Below are positions 32,726 through 45,256 of a stretch of 64,000 nucleotides of DNA, in pieces. The notes below the pieces were generated by a model, which did not search any database, had not been told where the DNA came from, and saw nothing but the letters and a program-made list of their open reading frames with translations. Origin of the DNA: Euonymus europaeus (taxonomy: Eukaryota; Streptophyta; Magnoliopsida; Celastrales; Celastraceae). A program made the position numbers and the translations under genes. Position 1 is the first letter of the stretch. Every line of letters starts with the position of its first letter. The DNA lies in NCBI GenBank assembly GCA_963580455.1, contig OY756957.1:6205001-6269000 (forward strand), written 5' to 3'.

Positions 32726-34816
32726 GGTTAGTTGTTTTGGGGATTTGTGGAAATGGTGTATTAAGGATGTTTTTTGGGGATCGAAGACAAATATATATTA
32801 TAATTATCGTATACAAACTGACTTAATTTTTTTGTGTGTTGAAATCTTCACAAGAAATTAAGGATCGATGAGAAATAAGTTAAGAAGATTCTGCCGTGCT
32901 TGCCTTTTGAATGGAGATTCTGACTCTTTTGATGGGAGTTATGGTGGTTAAACCACTTTCCTTTGTTTCCAATTAATAAAATGTGTATATTATGATGTAA
33001 GAACACTATATATGCATGTAGGCATGCGTCTTGCTTTCATCCTTCAGAAAAATAAATTAAAGAAGATGACGTCAAGAGGATTTGTTTGAGTTTAGTTGAG
33101 GGGATCTCTGTTTGTTGACCAAATTAAGTGATTTTAAAGTGTTTTTATGATTGAATAATTTTGTAGGGAGGCTTGGGTAGAGCATACTTGTCTTACACGA
33201 CAATCTCTCTTTGTTCTTTGATCTACAACTACATAATACTTGAACCAGTCTATTTAGACATAACAAGTTACGTGTCATTTGGCCTCTATTAACCAAGAAA
33301 AAACCAAAATGTAACATCTTGGAAGTATTCCTAACAAAAATCTTAATGGGAGTAATATTTTATTGGCTAAGTGTTGGGTTTTAAACAAATTTATTATGTC
33401 ATTAGTTGATTTTTTTTTTGACTTAAGGAGTAACGGCCTCGAATGTCCAAAAGACAAACTTGTAAAGGTGTCGTTCTCGGTTACCACAAAAAATAAGTAT
33501 TCCTAACAATGATCAAAATTATGAAGCAAATTGAATGAATGGTATATGGTATGATAGGAAAATATTTAAAACTCTAAAAATAAGAGATTACTGGAGGTTA
33601 ACATCTAGTGCGAGTGTGTCATGACCTCTGTCTTAATCAACCAAATCAATAATTATAATTGAAGAAGGCTTATTTAATATATAGCATTATTGATGAAATC
33701 GATGGTGCCATTGTGGGTTTGTTTTAATTAGCTAGATAGATCAAAATATGTAAGGTTAAGGCCCAAGTCATCTTTTGGTTCGCTTTCACGCAACTTGGAA
33801 GTCCCATAATCAAAATACTCGTTTCCCTTTCCTGGGACCCTAAAACCCTTTTATTGGTTTCTTTTCTGATCAAGTTTTGCAATATATCTGGGTATTGATT
33901 TTGTTGCCATCAGGAAGAAATTTAATTAATTAACAAAAATTAATCAACACACATATTCGAGAATCCACCCAATATAAATTTTGTTCTTTGGATATTCAAT
34001 ATGAGTTTAAACTAAAGACGTCTGATGCAGTACTAACGACAAGATAAGTTGGTAAAAATCCAGCTCATGATAACAAGTATATCACTCTCATTACTGATAA
34101 AGATCTTCTGAGTTCATGCGGCTTAACCCCAGAAAAATTCACCATTAAATTATCACCCAAAAGAGTTGTGTGTTTGTGACACGTAATATATGTAGGGGGC
34201 AGTAAAATAAAATGTCTTATGTAGGTCAATGTTTGAATCACTCTCGAGTACTACACATTTTCAACAATTATAGCGTGCAACTATGGCTTACAATTAGGGT
34301 CAAGTTAATTCAAACCTTTATCAATTAATTACGTCATGTTATAGGTGGCTGCTGGGATTTTGCGAAGAAACGTTTTATCTGAGCCATCAAAAGCTACCAA
34401 TTAACTCACAATTTGAGTTGTAAATGGAAGACCAACCACCATTGACCTGGAAAGTAGAAATGGACCCTTAAAACTTTGATATTTATAACTTTTGGTAAAC
34501 ACAACATTTAACACTAATTTGTTTTTAATAATTTTGAAAAAATCATAAATGTGTAATATTTTGCCAAATAGATCCAACCATATAAAAAAAATACACATTT
34601 ATATAACCGTGCAAAATGCACAAGTCCTCCCAACCCTCAATCGCATTGAACCCATGTAAGTTTTATTAAGGATATATAAGTTAAAAATTCAATAACCACA
34701 CCACTATTAAGTTATAAGCTCTTTAGAGTAATATATAATTTGTTTGGTTCCAACATTATTGCTATAAGGAATTTTGCTGTATATATGAAAAATTGAGATT
34801 AATTAATTATTGCATT
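32726..34816. other. Long gene-poor stretch
   Basis: 32726-32900 is the probable promoter of the metalloproteinase gene. The remainder is AT-rich. Short open frames (33072-33317, 33275-33487, 34401-34598, minus) have no domain. No element with paired ends was found. Confidence 0.4.
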
Positions 34817-34824
34817 AGCCCGGT

Positions 34825-35389
34825 CAGGGGCGGAGCTAGCTCTAAGAATCAGCAGGGCGGGGTTCGGGGTATGTTTTTATACACAACAAAATGAGTTGTT
34901 GTAAGTTAACTACTTTATTAATTCACTTAAATAACTTGCATAAAATATTTAAAAAACTATGTTCGATTGCTTAAGTGATAAAAAAATACCCCAACAATAG
35001 TTTGCCGCTTCTAAATTATAACTGTTTTCTTCGAGTCTTCATATTTTGATAATATTGGACGATAACTTCATTAGGAACCTGATCAAAAACTTTTTTTTCA
35101 ATGTATGAAATCAAACAATCATTTAGCCATTCATCTCAAATTCTAGGCTTTCTAGCCCTACCACTTTTGAAGACAACTTAAAACATTTCAATGGGCCGCC
35201 TAAGTCAATAACCGTTAACCTGATATGGATCAACCCATCTACATACACCCAATAATTATTAAGTACTATAGTGAGGGCTAAAATAAACAATTAAGGAGAG
35301 GCGAAAATGAAATTTTCAAACTATGAGATATTTTTGAAAAGTTCAGGGACCCTCCCCCTCCCCCTCAATTGTGGGTAGTTCCACCGCTG
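34825..35389. mobile_element. Non-autonomous hAT element (565 bp)
   Basis: A perfect 8-bp target-site duplication AGCCCGGT lies at 34817-34824 and 35390-35397. Ends CAGGGGCGGAGCTAG (left) and CAGCGGTGGAACTAC (right, reversed) pair well. The right subterminal region has a C/T-rich run at about 35350-35366. No transposase. Confidence 0.82.
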
Positions 35390-35397
35390 AGCCCGGT

Positions 35398-36213
35398 CTT
35401 CATTTCAGAAAGTAATGTTAGACTCTCGTACACCATGATTAAACTTTGGCCTTGACATGCACATGGAATTGATGAAAATGTAGAAAGCAAATAAAGCCAG
35501 TAGAGAGAGTTCCAATAAAACAATGTTGCATCAGCAACAGCGCAATGAATAACAATCCTAAATAACTGAATCCTAAATAACTCAGTTGACGAGTTTAAAT
35601 TTTGATTGTTTTAATCTCGAACCCTGAGTTCAAATCTTTCCCCTTTCCTTATTTAAAAACGAAAAGAAAACAATGACGTTTTATATTACATGAGTTTATA
35701 TTTTATGAGATTCCATACATTATTATATTGTACTATTACAATGAAATACGTTATTTCATTGTATTATTACAATGAAATAACATATTCCATTGTAATAGTA
35801 CAATGAAATAACGTATGATATCTCATGAGATATATATCGTTTTCGAAAAGAAAAAAAGAGGGCAATGAACATGTATTATATATGTGAAATGAATAGGTTG
35901 TGTTATGGTGCATTTGGTGGTTTTGTTTTGGTTTGGACCTTTTTTTACTGTTGGTCTTCTAATGCACCACAGCACAATTGTAAAGTTGGGCCGTAGGAGG
36001 CCTTAAGCAGGCCTTGGGCTAGATTTAAGCAGATTCCGCTCTCTAGATAGGCCCTGAACCAGTTTGCGCTAAGTGGCTTGGTGCTGACTGCTGATTAAGG
36101 ACTAGAGCTTAGCGGGCCTTATTGAATGTTTAAATTGATGGAGCCCAATATCTGTAGTCAGCCTGCCCATTACAGATTGATAGCAAAATCGTTGTTATAA
36201 ATGGTCGTTATAG
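35398..36213. other. Intergenic; small hairpin-prone AT repeat
   Basis: 35720-35815 carries 'attacaatgaaataa' and its reverse 'ttatttcattgtaata' several times, so it can fold back on itself. 35990-36210 may be the eroded upstream part of the LINE that follows, but the frame cannot be traced. Nothing else seen. Confidence 0.4.
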
Positions 36214-36418
36214 ACCATTCTGGCTGATTTATTGACATGTAATGTTCAGTTTGCTAGGCGATCAGCGAATCGAGTTATCCATAGTCTAGCTAGGGCGGCG
36301 TCTTTTGTATCTGATTGTATGAAATAACATATAGAGCCTCCCCCTTTTATTCTCGATGATCTTTTATTGGATTCAATTATTTAAACGAAAGAACTACTTA
36401 TTCTCAAAAAAAAAAAAA
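36214..36418 (+). pseudogene. 5'-truncated LINE 3' end (RNase H C-terminus plus poly(A))
   Basis: The frame from 36214 reads TILADLLTCNVQ then FARRSANRVIHSLARAASF and ends in TAA at 36325-36327. RRSANRVxHSLAR is the signature of the end of the RNase H domain of plant LINEs. A 12- to 13-base A-run at 36406-36418 marks the 3' end. Nothing upstream of the RNase H tail remains in frame. Confidence 0.78.
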
Positions 36419-36833
36419 CTACCACCAATTTTGGAATATGCTAGAGTCGCCATAGGAATGATTTTTATTTTTATTTCTATTTTCAAAGAAAAAGGGAATA
36501 ACTAATTTATATAGGTAGACAGAGCAGAAGGTGATGGTCCCATAAATTTACTCTAACATGTCGTGTGAATGGAAGTAGGTGATTGCAGTTATGGGGACTG
36601 AAATCCGCATATATTTTTCTTATCTATTGCATTAAATTCTTCTTCCCGAATAGGGTCATATATTAAATAGAAAGAAGAATAATGTGTCCTGTATTTATGT
36701 ATTATTTGCAAAATTATCGAGTGTTCTACATTATTTACATCAGAGCCCTTTTATTATTATATAATCTAGATTTGGTTGACCATGCAATCCCTTCTTGTGG
36801 TTTTGAGATTTTTCTCTGTTCTTGTCTCATGAG

Positions 36834-38691
36834 TAGGGATGGCAATTTTTCCCCGCCCCGCCCTGCCCCGAATCTATGGCGGGGCGGGGACGGGGTACAA
36901 AAATTCGCCCCGAAGGCGGGGCGGGGCGGGGATGGGATTGTTGTTTGCCCCGCCCCGATTAACCCGCCCCGCCATGTATAATATATATGTATTATTTGTA
37001 TATATGTATTATATTTATATTATATGTATAATATAAATATATATTAATCTACCATATTTATATAAATAAATTCTAAATTGCAAACGTTAATCCTAATCCA
37101 ATAATTCACCTACGCCTATAGTCTAATCCTAAATCTCAAATCTTTAACCCTGAGGTTTAAGTCTAAACACTAATCACTAAAGTTGTCAATCTTAAATCAA
37201 TAAATCTAATATCTAACATACAAACAAACACTAAACATAATTAACCTAAAGTTTCAATTTTCATATCCTTACTCCTAAGGTTTAAGTCTAAACACTAATG
37301 ACTAAACTCAATTTATCTAAAGTCTAAAACCTAAAGTTGTCAATCCTAAATGTAATATCTAAATTAGACACAAACACTAAACCTAATTAACCTACAATTT
37401 TAAATTTGAACTCCTTAACCCTAAGTCGCTAACTCGGTAAGTCTTCTCAACAATAAAAAATTAAAAACCTAATTTACGTAAACCCTAAATCTAAATTATG
37501 AAGTCCTTAATCTCAAACTCTAAACATTAAACCTAATTCAATTAAAGTCTAACCATAAAGTATCAACTCATTAATCTAACCAAAGATGTCATTACATAAT
37601 AGGATTTCAAGATATTTTGCACGTGATTTAATCAATTATTTTAAAATTTGATGCGTTAGACAATAGTCCGTGTAAGTGCTGTATTTTAACTAATAATTAA
37701 AAATACAAAATTACATTAAATAATATAGATTGAAATTTATTAGCATACGTGTCATCTCTAAACAAAATTACACTAATTAAATGATTATTTAAGTTTTTAT
37801 TTTTATTCTTTCTCTTTTTATTGGGTGATATGTGACATAGGTATGGTATCATAATTAATCATTATCAAATATCAATTTATTATTTATTACAATTACAGAC
37901 TTATACAATTATTGTCTCAAAAAAAAAAACTGAAACAATTATTATTTTTAAATTTTAACCGGTTTTTACCTTAGTGGAATTAGGGATTTAGATTTTAGGG
38001 CTACATTTGAACATTTCTCTTCAACTCACGCAGACTCACCAGCAGCCCCGCAGCCCCCGAACGGAAACTCGCGCAGACCAGCCCCCGAACCGCAGCCCCC
38101 GAACGGCAGCTCCCTGCTCCCGCACGGCAACTCCCCGCAGCCCCCGAACAGCCGCAACTCCTGCAACTCCCTCAGCCACCGAACGGCAGCAGCCCCGCAC
38201 GGCAACTCCCGCAGCCACCGAACGGCAGCAGCCCCGCAGCCCCCATCTCTGCTTCAGTGCTTCTAGGTTAGTGATGGCCCGCAGCCCCCATCTTTGTTAC
38301 TTTGTTACTTAAATTCTTCTGATATATATACTGTCTTTTTATTATTTTGGTTTCGTTCTTTATAATTTTTATTCATTACTTATATTTACTCTATGTTAAG
38401 GATTGATCTTCATTATGTCTTGTGTTTTCTTCTATTTGTAGTGATCTTGCTCCCCAATTTATTTTGTATTAGACAATGTATTCCAAATATTATTCAGCTG
38501 TAAACTATTAAAATTTCAATTATTTCCGGGCGGGGCAACCTTGGCGGGGCGGGGACTCCGCGGGGCGGGGACGGGGACGGGGAAAATATTCTGCCCCGAA
38601 CAGCGGGGCGGGGCGGGGCGTAGATATAAGGGGGCGGGGCGGGGACGGAACACACACATTCCGCCCCCGCCCCGCCCCACTGCCACCCCTA
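36834..38691. mobile_element. Non-autonomous hAT element (1858 bp) with GGGGCGGG-rich ends
   Basis: The 8-bp target-site duplication CTCATGAG (itself palindromic) lies at 36826-36833 and 38692-38699. The left end TAGGGATGGCAAT pairs with the reversed right end TAGGGGTGGCAGT. Both subterminal regions are arrays of CCCCGCC/GGCGGGG words (36850-36975 and 38527-38680) with strong G-quadruplex potential. The interior contains a CCTAA/AAACCTAA-rich degenerate tract (about 37080-37560) and a GC-rich minisatellite (38030-38260). No transposase. Confidence 0.85.
38030..38262. repeat. GC-rich minisatellite inside the hAT element
   Basis: Imperfect units of roughly 15-25 bp built on 'cagcccccgaacgg' and 'caactcccgcag' run in tandem. 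They create proline/arginine-rich open frames on both strands (38007-38312 plus, 38036-38218 minus), which are repeat artefacts and not genes. Confidence 0.8.
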
Positions 38692-38699
38692 CTCATGAG

Positions 38700-39215
38700 C
38701 TGTATTACCGGCTAGTTGTTTCTACTTTTTAGGGGTGTATAAAAAATATTGTGAATGTTTGGTTCAATTTTTATTGATAGCATATACGTTATTTTAAATG
38801 TAGTAGCAAATTACATATAAGAGTTAACTTAATATAAATTTTGTTTTAAATTTGTGTTGCAATGCTTTTTTAATGCTTCTAAAAAAAGAAAAGTTTGTGC
38901 TTGAATGAGAGCACAATTTAAAGTACCATATATGTTAATTGATAATTGTCTTCCAAACGGGGTATTATAGAGGAAAAGTTTTCAGTAAAAATATTAATTA
39001 TTTTAGTTAAAATAAGTACTTTTATTTTAAAATTATATTTAATCAAATGGTTCAGATTAAAATTTATTTAGAATTTAAGAATTAGAGATTAGGATTTAGA
39101 CCGGGACAGAGCTACATAGGGAATCAGGGCAAGTGTCCCTGAATTTGGGGGAAAAAAATTAAGTGAATACACATTTTAGTCAACTTGTGATGTTAAAATT
39201 GTGATGGCTTGATAG
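38700..39215. other. Intergenic; possible hAT-like remnant
   Basis: Near 39098 'ccgggacagagctacatagg' and 'gggcaagtgtccctg' recall the ends of the CAGGGGCGGAGC-type hAT family seen at 34825. A counterpart at about 39945-39985 is too weak to set borders. Confidence 0.3.
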
Positions 39216-39218
39216 TAA

Positions 39219-39570
39219 GAGCGCATGCAATGGTAAGAAGTTGATGAGAAATTAATAATATATGAAAATATTTGTTTTTGTATTGAGAGATGTATTTTAC
39301 TAATGTGATCGAGTACGTGACTTGAATTTTGGGTAATAGAGGTGACACTGGATATTAGTTTTAATAAGAAAATGATAGAGCAATAAAATGTTAGTAGTTT
39401 GACTAACAGAAAATAAAAAAATTGTATTGAAAAATGTGTTTTGCTATATGATTGTCTTGGGCTATGTTTGCTAACATGCATAAATATTTGTGATCATTTA
39501 TTGAGTAATAATATTGAGACCCAATTGAAACGTTAATTGGGACATTTGTATATCTCTATTGTACGTGCTC
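39219..39570. mobile_element. MITE with 3-bp TAA duplication (352 bp)
   Basis: TAA flanks both sides (39216-39218 and 39571-39573). The left end GAGCGCATGCAATGGTAAG pairs with the reversed right end GAGCACGTACAATAGAGAT. Related sequence occurs at 30152-30975 and in reverse at 24880-25030. The GAGCAT/C...CAATG ends and TWA target fit PIF/Harbinger-derived MITEs. Confidence 0.75.
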
Positions 39571-39573
39571 TAA

Positions 39574-40142
39574 GAAGGCCTATTGTTCCTTCCGAGTTTC
39601 CTGGATTTGAAACAACAAAGTTTCAACATTTTATCTTTTATTTCTTTTTCATTTATTTTGTCCTTTTTTTTATAAAAAGGCTTAATCACATAATATTATA
39701 GATAAGCCCTGACCAATGACGGAGGAACACCAATGTACAAAATAAGCCTTCAAGTAGAAGCCTCAATAGAACAACACAAGAAAGAAACAAGAAAATATCA
39801 TGATTTTATCGTAACAACTAAATACATTCGATCAAAACTGAATACAACGTCAGTTGATATGAACGTAGTTATTTTGATGCCATCATTTTCTGCCACAAAT
39901 CCATCAACTAGTCTAAAATAAAATTTGGGGACGCTGCTCCAAACCCCTGGTGCCCCCCCGATCTCAAATCCCGACTGTGCTAGGATATAAAAATTACTTA
40001 GGTGATAGGTTACTGGAAACGGGACCCAATTTTTTTTTAGATCAATTTAATCCGAATTTATATGTCATGATGAGTCAGTGTTCTTACATGGCATTCCAAC
40101 TAGTGTTAATTATTGTGTATGCTTCTTAATTGAATTTCTAAT
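39574..40142. other. Intergenic DNA
   Basis: No gene recognised. A plus-strand open frame at 39733-39921 has no domain. A C-run near 39951 lies in 'ctggtgcccccccgatctc'. Confidence 0.35.
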
Positions 40143-40274
40143 GGTGCACCTGCAGGAATTGGAGCAATTATTCAAAATCATTTGGGGCAAGTCATCGTGT
40201 CTGCTTACAACCCTATTTCAGGAGTCGGTGGCTATATAGGGGTGGAAGCTATTGCTTTGTTGTTTGGAATTTAG
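40143..40274 (+). pseudogene. RNase H-like fragment (LINE or domesticated RVT_3 type)
   Basis: The frame reads GAPAGIGAIIQNHLGQVIVS then AYNPISGVGGYIGVEAIALL and stops with TAG at 40272-40274. GIGAIIxxxxGxV...A...EAIAL is the first half of the RNase H fold, with the Glu in the expected place. It is complementary in content to the split fragment at 9856-15244, which holds the next part of the fold, but the two are 25 kb apart and are not one gene. Confidence 0.62.
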
Positions 40275-41915
40275 TTTGGCCAATTATTTGGGTTTGTCAT
40301 GTTTTATACTGAAAGGTGACGAGCTAAACTATTATTCAAGTTCAGCAACGGGCAGTGCATAATCCTTATCCTGGACTCTACCTTCTCTCATATTTTCCAT
40401 TTTATCTTGCCAAGTCTGCCATGCGAACTCAATACTAGCTAGCTGGTGTTGTAAATTTATAAATTTATAAATTATAGTTATAAATTTATAATTCATTTAT
40501 ATACACTTACGTGGTTTATGATATCCGAGCCCATTAGGTTTTAATAATTAGAACTCTAGGATTAAACACTTGGAACATTTAGGATTTTATTAGCGAATCT
40601 GTTCCATAAATCCGTTATGGTTTAGTGAATTCGAGTTTTATGATTCACCACTTGAGATATAAGGTTTTAGTGGTGAATCCAACATATATGGTCAATTTAT
40701 GATAAAATTTAATTGTCAATATAAATTAAAACATATATATTCCTGATAAAAATAATAGACTTGACAAAGTGTACTCTGAAAATATTATGTTTCATGTATT
40801 CATAATAAAATTACATTGTTTTCAAAAACAATATAAACAAACATTAGAAGTTTATCAAAAATAAAAAAAATTAGAACTTGCATACCCACATATCAGTATA
40901 AAAAAATAGTATAATTAAAAACTAATATAATTAAGAATAATTAAATAAAACCTATCGATAATAAATTTTGTTAGAAAGATCTTTACTAATTGAAATTTCT
41001 TTTGAGACTTTTTTTTTGGGTGCAGTATATTTTTCAAATTAGATTTATTTATTTATTTTATCATGTCATATGCTTACAAAATATGACATGTAGAATTGAG
41101 TTAATATTAAACTATAAATACTCGATATATTTAACGCAATTCTTGTCGACCAAATTGTTGAACAATAGGAGGAAGGGTTAAGAGAGAATGGAGTAATAGT
41201 TGAAAATAGGTAGGAAAACAAAAAAAAATGTCTCAAGTCAAACTAGGATTATTGGAGACAAGATTTTCATTTCCACTCGTGAGCCCTCATGATCTTGCAC
41301 GTGTCACTTTTTGATGATAAAGACACCTTAAATGTCACTAATACACCCACCAACACACATCGTTTTTAAATATATAGCTGTCATGATCTTTTTGGTCAAT
41401 TTATATTATATTACATGAAGTAAATCATATATATAAATAAATGGATCCATAATTTGCTTTCCTTTGGAGACATGCAGTAGAAAAAAAATGAGGCATGCCT
41501 ATATATTTAGGAATGTTCATAACAAAATAAAATGAGACTTTAAAATGACATCTTAAATTTTAGGGTGTAAAATAATTTTTCAAAAAAATTACGGCATATT
41601 TTTATCGATTTAACTAATCTAATGATACTACTTTTTAATTGGAAAAAAAATCAAATTCAATATGAAAAGCGTATGATATTTTTGGATCGTTGGGTATAAA
41701 ATAAAAAATATGTCCTACACTTTCTAAGTTGCATTTAATTTTTATTCTAAACAAAAATCAATAAAGCATATCCAAAGACATAGTTTTTCAAATTTTTTAA
41801 AATATTTTATACTCCAAAAATTAAAACTTATTTTAATTTTCTGTGGGGCAGTAATTTCCTACCAACCAAACACACTAGAAAAGGAATTATTTATACCACC
41901 ACTGACGTTTCCATC
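40275..41915. other. AT-rich intergenic DNA with a dispersed repeat
   Basis: 40520-40700 ('gcgaatctgttccataaatcc', 'caccacttgagatataaggt', 'ttttagtggtgaatcc') is related to 42940-43105, so it belongs to a local dispersed repeat family. A plus-strand open frame at 40990-41181 has no domain. Confidence 0.45.
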
Positions 41916-41918
41916 TAA

Positions 41919-42291
41919 GAGCATCTTCAATGCAAATATGTATATTTGAGGATATAAAGTGATATATATCTTTGAATAATGATTTTTTGGAATACAAATT
42001 TTTGTGTTGCACTGATAGGATGTATAATTGGAGATGTATATTACATATTCTTCACTATCTTCAATATTCTTGCTTATTTCGGGTGGAAATGGTAGTTATG
42101 TTTTACACATTTTTATCTATCATTGCTATAATTGGAATCTTGAGTTGTATATTTTCATCTCCAACACATGAAGATGTATTTTACAATCCAAGATACATCT
42201 TGGATTGAAATGACCCATTTAAAGATATAAATGTGTATAATGATAGTTGGATCATAAACACACTCATATATATCTTGCATTGGAAATGCTC
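41919..42291. mobile_element. MITE with TAA duplication (373 bp)
   Basis: TAA at 41916-41918 and 42292-42294. The left end GAGCATCTTCAATGCAA pairs with the reversed right end GAGCATTTCCAATGCAA; pairing extends into 'gatatat'. The open frame at 41972-42208 lies inside it and is not a gene. Confidence 0.82.
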
Positions 42292-42425
42292 TAACACACA
42301 TTTGATGGTGGTGAAAATAATGGAACTCATCTCATGGAGTCAAACAAATAACCAGCAGAATCATCAATGGTAGCTAATTGAATGTGACTAAGTCCCTTGA
42401 GTCGTGTTTTCTACGTTGTTTTATA

Positions 42426-42688
42426 CTCCCTCCGTCCCATTTTAATTGTCCCCTTCACTTTTTCACACAGTTTAAGAAAATATTTAATTCTCTTTCAATT
42501 TGACCTTTATACCCTTATTTATAATGTGCATGGTTATTGAGTTAATTGTTGAGTTTTTCAAGTTAAGAGTAAAAATAAGGGTAAAATGAGAAAAAATGGG
42601 AAAAAATAGCTTTCATTAATTGAAATGGACATGTATTTTGAGACATCCCAAGAAGGAATAAAAGACAATTAAAATGGGACGGAGGGAG
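42426..42688. mobile_element. Stowaway MITE (263 bp)
   Basis: CTCCCTCCGTCCCATTTTAA at both ends (right one reversed), TA at both flanks (42424-42425 and 42689-42690). It is the best preserved of the three Stowaway copies in the window. Confidence 0.93.
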
Positions 42689-42929
42689 TAGTTTTCTTTT
42701 CTCGAACATTAGATTTTTTTAGAGGAAATTAGGCTTGATTCCTAATTCCTAATTAAAGACAAATGGATTTTTAAATTTATTGAATTAAAGATGAAACTTG
42801 AAATTATAGACTTGTTTATTTCAATCAAATACATCGCAAATTGTCGGATCGAGACAAGATATCCGGAACACATTTTGCTTTGATATGACTATTTCTAGAA
42901 ACAGATCGAGGTGACGGAAGTGGCTTTGG

Positions 42930-43225
42930 AATTAGTGTTTAGGGTACCCAAGCCTGTTAGGGAGTAGTTAAGATCCTATGGTTTTATCACTTGTGACATT
43001 TACGATTATAGCAGAGAATCTGTTCCTTGAGCCCGTTAGAGTTTATCGAATATGAGCCTTGTGATTTATCACTTGAGATATAGTGTTTTAGTAGTGAATC
43101 CGAGATTTGAGTCTATTAGATGGAGAAAAAGAGATTATACAGAGAAAAAGAGATTATACAGAGAAAATGAGATTCTAAAGATAAATAAAAATTCTACAGA
43201 AAATATAGATTTTACAGAGAAAAAA
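42930..43225 (+). repeat. Dispersed repeat copy followed by a short tandem array
   Basis: 42940-43105 matches 40520-40700. It runs into an array of about 16-17 bp units built on 'agagaaaaagagattatac' (43122-43222). The open frame 43052-43234 spans both and is not taken as a gene. Confidence 0.6.
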
Positions 43226-43433
43226 AAAATCTAAGATTACGATTTCATATTTTTTGCCTAACTTTTTCATCCGACCACCAAAATGATTGTCACTGTTCTC
43301 AAAACAAGCGCAACTGCAAGAGGAGTAGAGCTCGACCTACGATGACCATAAGGAGGTCCATCGCCGCAGAAAAAGTCACTAAGAAGCTTAAGCGACACAT
43401 GAAAACTTTTTGCATCGTTGCGATTGTTTATGA

Positions 43434-43674
43434 TGTTGGATTGAGGTGAGGCCAATAGCGTTCGAATTGCCTAGCCAATAAAAATCCAACATTACTGGTC
43501 TCGCCTCAATCCAATGTCGAAAATGGCTGAATTGAGGCAAAACGTGTTTCGGACTCCAAATACATTTTACCTCGATTCAGCCATTTTCGGTGGCAGATTG
43601 AGGATAGACTACCATTGTTGGACTTCTCTTGGCAATACAATTCCGACAGAGGTGGTCTCGCTTTGATCAAATGT
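43434..43674. repeat. Long imperfect inverted repeat (hairpin), 22-nt loop
   Basis: The inner arms 43486-43542 and 43565-43621 are each 57 nt and pair without gaps at about 43 of 57 positions, including exact GAAAATGGCTGAAT. The outer arms (43436-43485 and 43622-43672) continue the pairing more loosely. The loop is 43543-43564. The transcript of either strand would form a stem of about 110 bp. It could be a decayed foldback transposon, an inverted gene-fragment duplication, or a young MIRNA-like or hairpin-siRNA locus. Confidence 0.75.
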
Positions 43675-43689
43675 CGGGAATGAGAGATA

Positions 43690-45256
43690 TGGTTGTAAAA
43701 GATGAAGAAGCAAAATTCACGTATAATGGATGAAAGATGTAGTTTTGGTAGTTTGATAATTCTGTATTTATTTCTAAGTTTTTAAATGGACCGGATATCC
43801 TTCTAATATTGTACATCAATTTGTCCTTTTATCTAATTTGACTTTTTTTTTTGATATTGGACGGGATTATAAACAGGTATGCTAAAACCTATATATACTA
43901 ATATTCTATGTAAATATAATTTTCATGTAGTCATACAAAATTTGGGTCCCAACTTGAATTATAACTTGTAACCAGTAACGACACCTCTATTAAGTTATAA
44001 TCTACTTATAGAAATAAAATTAGCTTGGTTCATGGGTATGACTATATACTGTAATATTTTAAAGATAGTTTGATTGGAATTGATACTGCACTTTTTGAAT
44101 AAGAGAATAAACTAATCCATGATTTTGAATTTTGAGAGTTGCAAATTTTTTTTTTTTTGTTGAAACGGGTAGAAAATCGACAATATATTCCGTGACTATG
44201 AAAAGTCACACTTAAGGACACCGAAGTGACCTAATCCGAACAGACTAATAAGAACTAAACAAAAACAACACATTACAACATTAGATTTGCGACATGGATC
44301 TTCTCTCATAGCTAAAAATCTCAATGCTAGAAATCATGTAGATATTGTCAGGATGCACCGTGAACGTCAATGATCAAAAATTCACGACGGATGTTGAAGA
44401 TCTAAAATCGAAGAATAGAATCCATGTGAATTACTTATTCAAACAAAAATGAAACTAAACAACAGATCTTGTAAAGAAATGGCAAATCAAACCCATGAAA
44501 GAATGAAATGGTGAATGGTAGAGAAAGTAGGGACGGTTTGCGAGGAGGAAGGAAGGACGGGGGAGGGGAAGAGAGCATCTCCTGCCCCGATCAATTTGTT
44601 CCTGGCGGTTGTTGGAGAGAAACTTGGGAGCTCAAACTGCTAAGGCATGTTTCTTTACCATATATTTTATGTTCTGTTTTTATTTTCTAAAAACAGAAAA
44701 CAATTTGTCAATTTTAAAAATAGTTTAAAAATAAAAAACGAAATAAGAAGATTTCTAAAAATAATATAAAAAAACACGTGAAAATAGAGAATAACCAAAC
44801 TGTGTCCGATCCTGTTTCATTCCTTTTTTACTTAGATTAAAATAGGGAAAAAGAGAGGTAATTATCGTAGATAATTAATAATTAATAATTAATTTAGCAG
44901 TATATTAAACTATCTTATAATTAATTTAAGAGTATTGAATTATGTTAGATAATAAAATTAGAACAAAAAAAACAATTGCCCACTTTCACTCTCTCTTCTT
45001 CCCCTCACTCGTCTTCTGAACAGTGAACCTCCATTGTCTTTCACATTTCAAAACTTGTACACAGTTTCGTTCGCATAAATCCTAACTTAGGGTTTTCTCG
45101 CCCTCATCGTTTTCATTATTTCTCTGAAACTCCTCTCTGTTTGTACCAGTGACTTAGTCAGAAGTCCAATCGCATTTGAGAGGGCTGAATTGGTCGACTG
45201 AGGCATGGCATTTGCGTGAAATAGAGGATGTTTTCGAGGACTGAGGAGGATTCTCG
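43690..45256. other. Intergenic, then promoter and 5'UTR of the O-fucosyltransferase gene
   Basis: 44230-44600 shares word order ('ccgaacagacta', 'ttacaacat', 'ttattcaaacaaaa', then a purine-rich 'ggagggg' zone) with 62040-62400, so both may be copies of one undescribed repeat. About 44980-45256 is C/T-rich and is the likely 5' leader of the downstream gene. Confidence 0.4.

Noticed and set aside
38007..38312. Arg/Pro/Thr-rich open frame of 101 codons
   Set aside because: It lies in a minisatellite inside the hAT element, and an equally open frame exists on the other strand.
39098..40010. A hAT-like element around the MITE at 39219
   Set aside because: The proposed ends pair only weakly and no 8-bp duplication was found.
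44650..44830. A MITE suggested by 'ggcatgtttctttacc' and 'ggacacagtttggttatt'
   Set aside because: Inverted pairing is poor and the flanks do not match.
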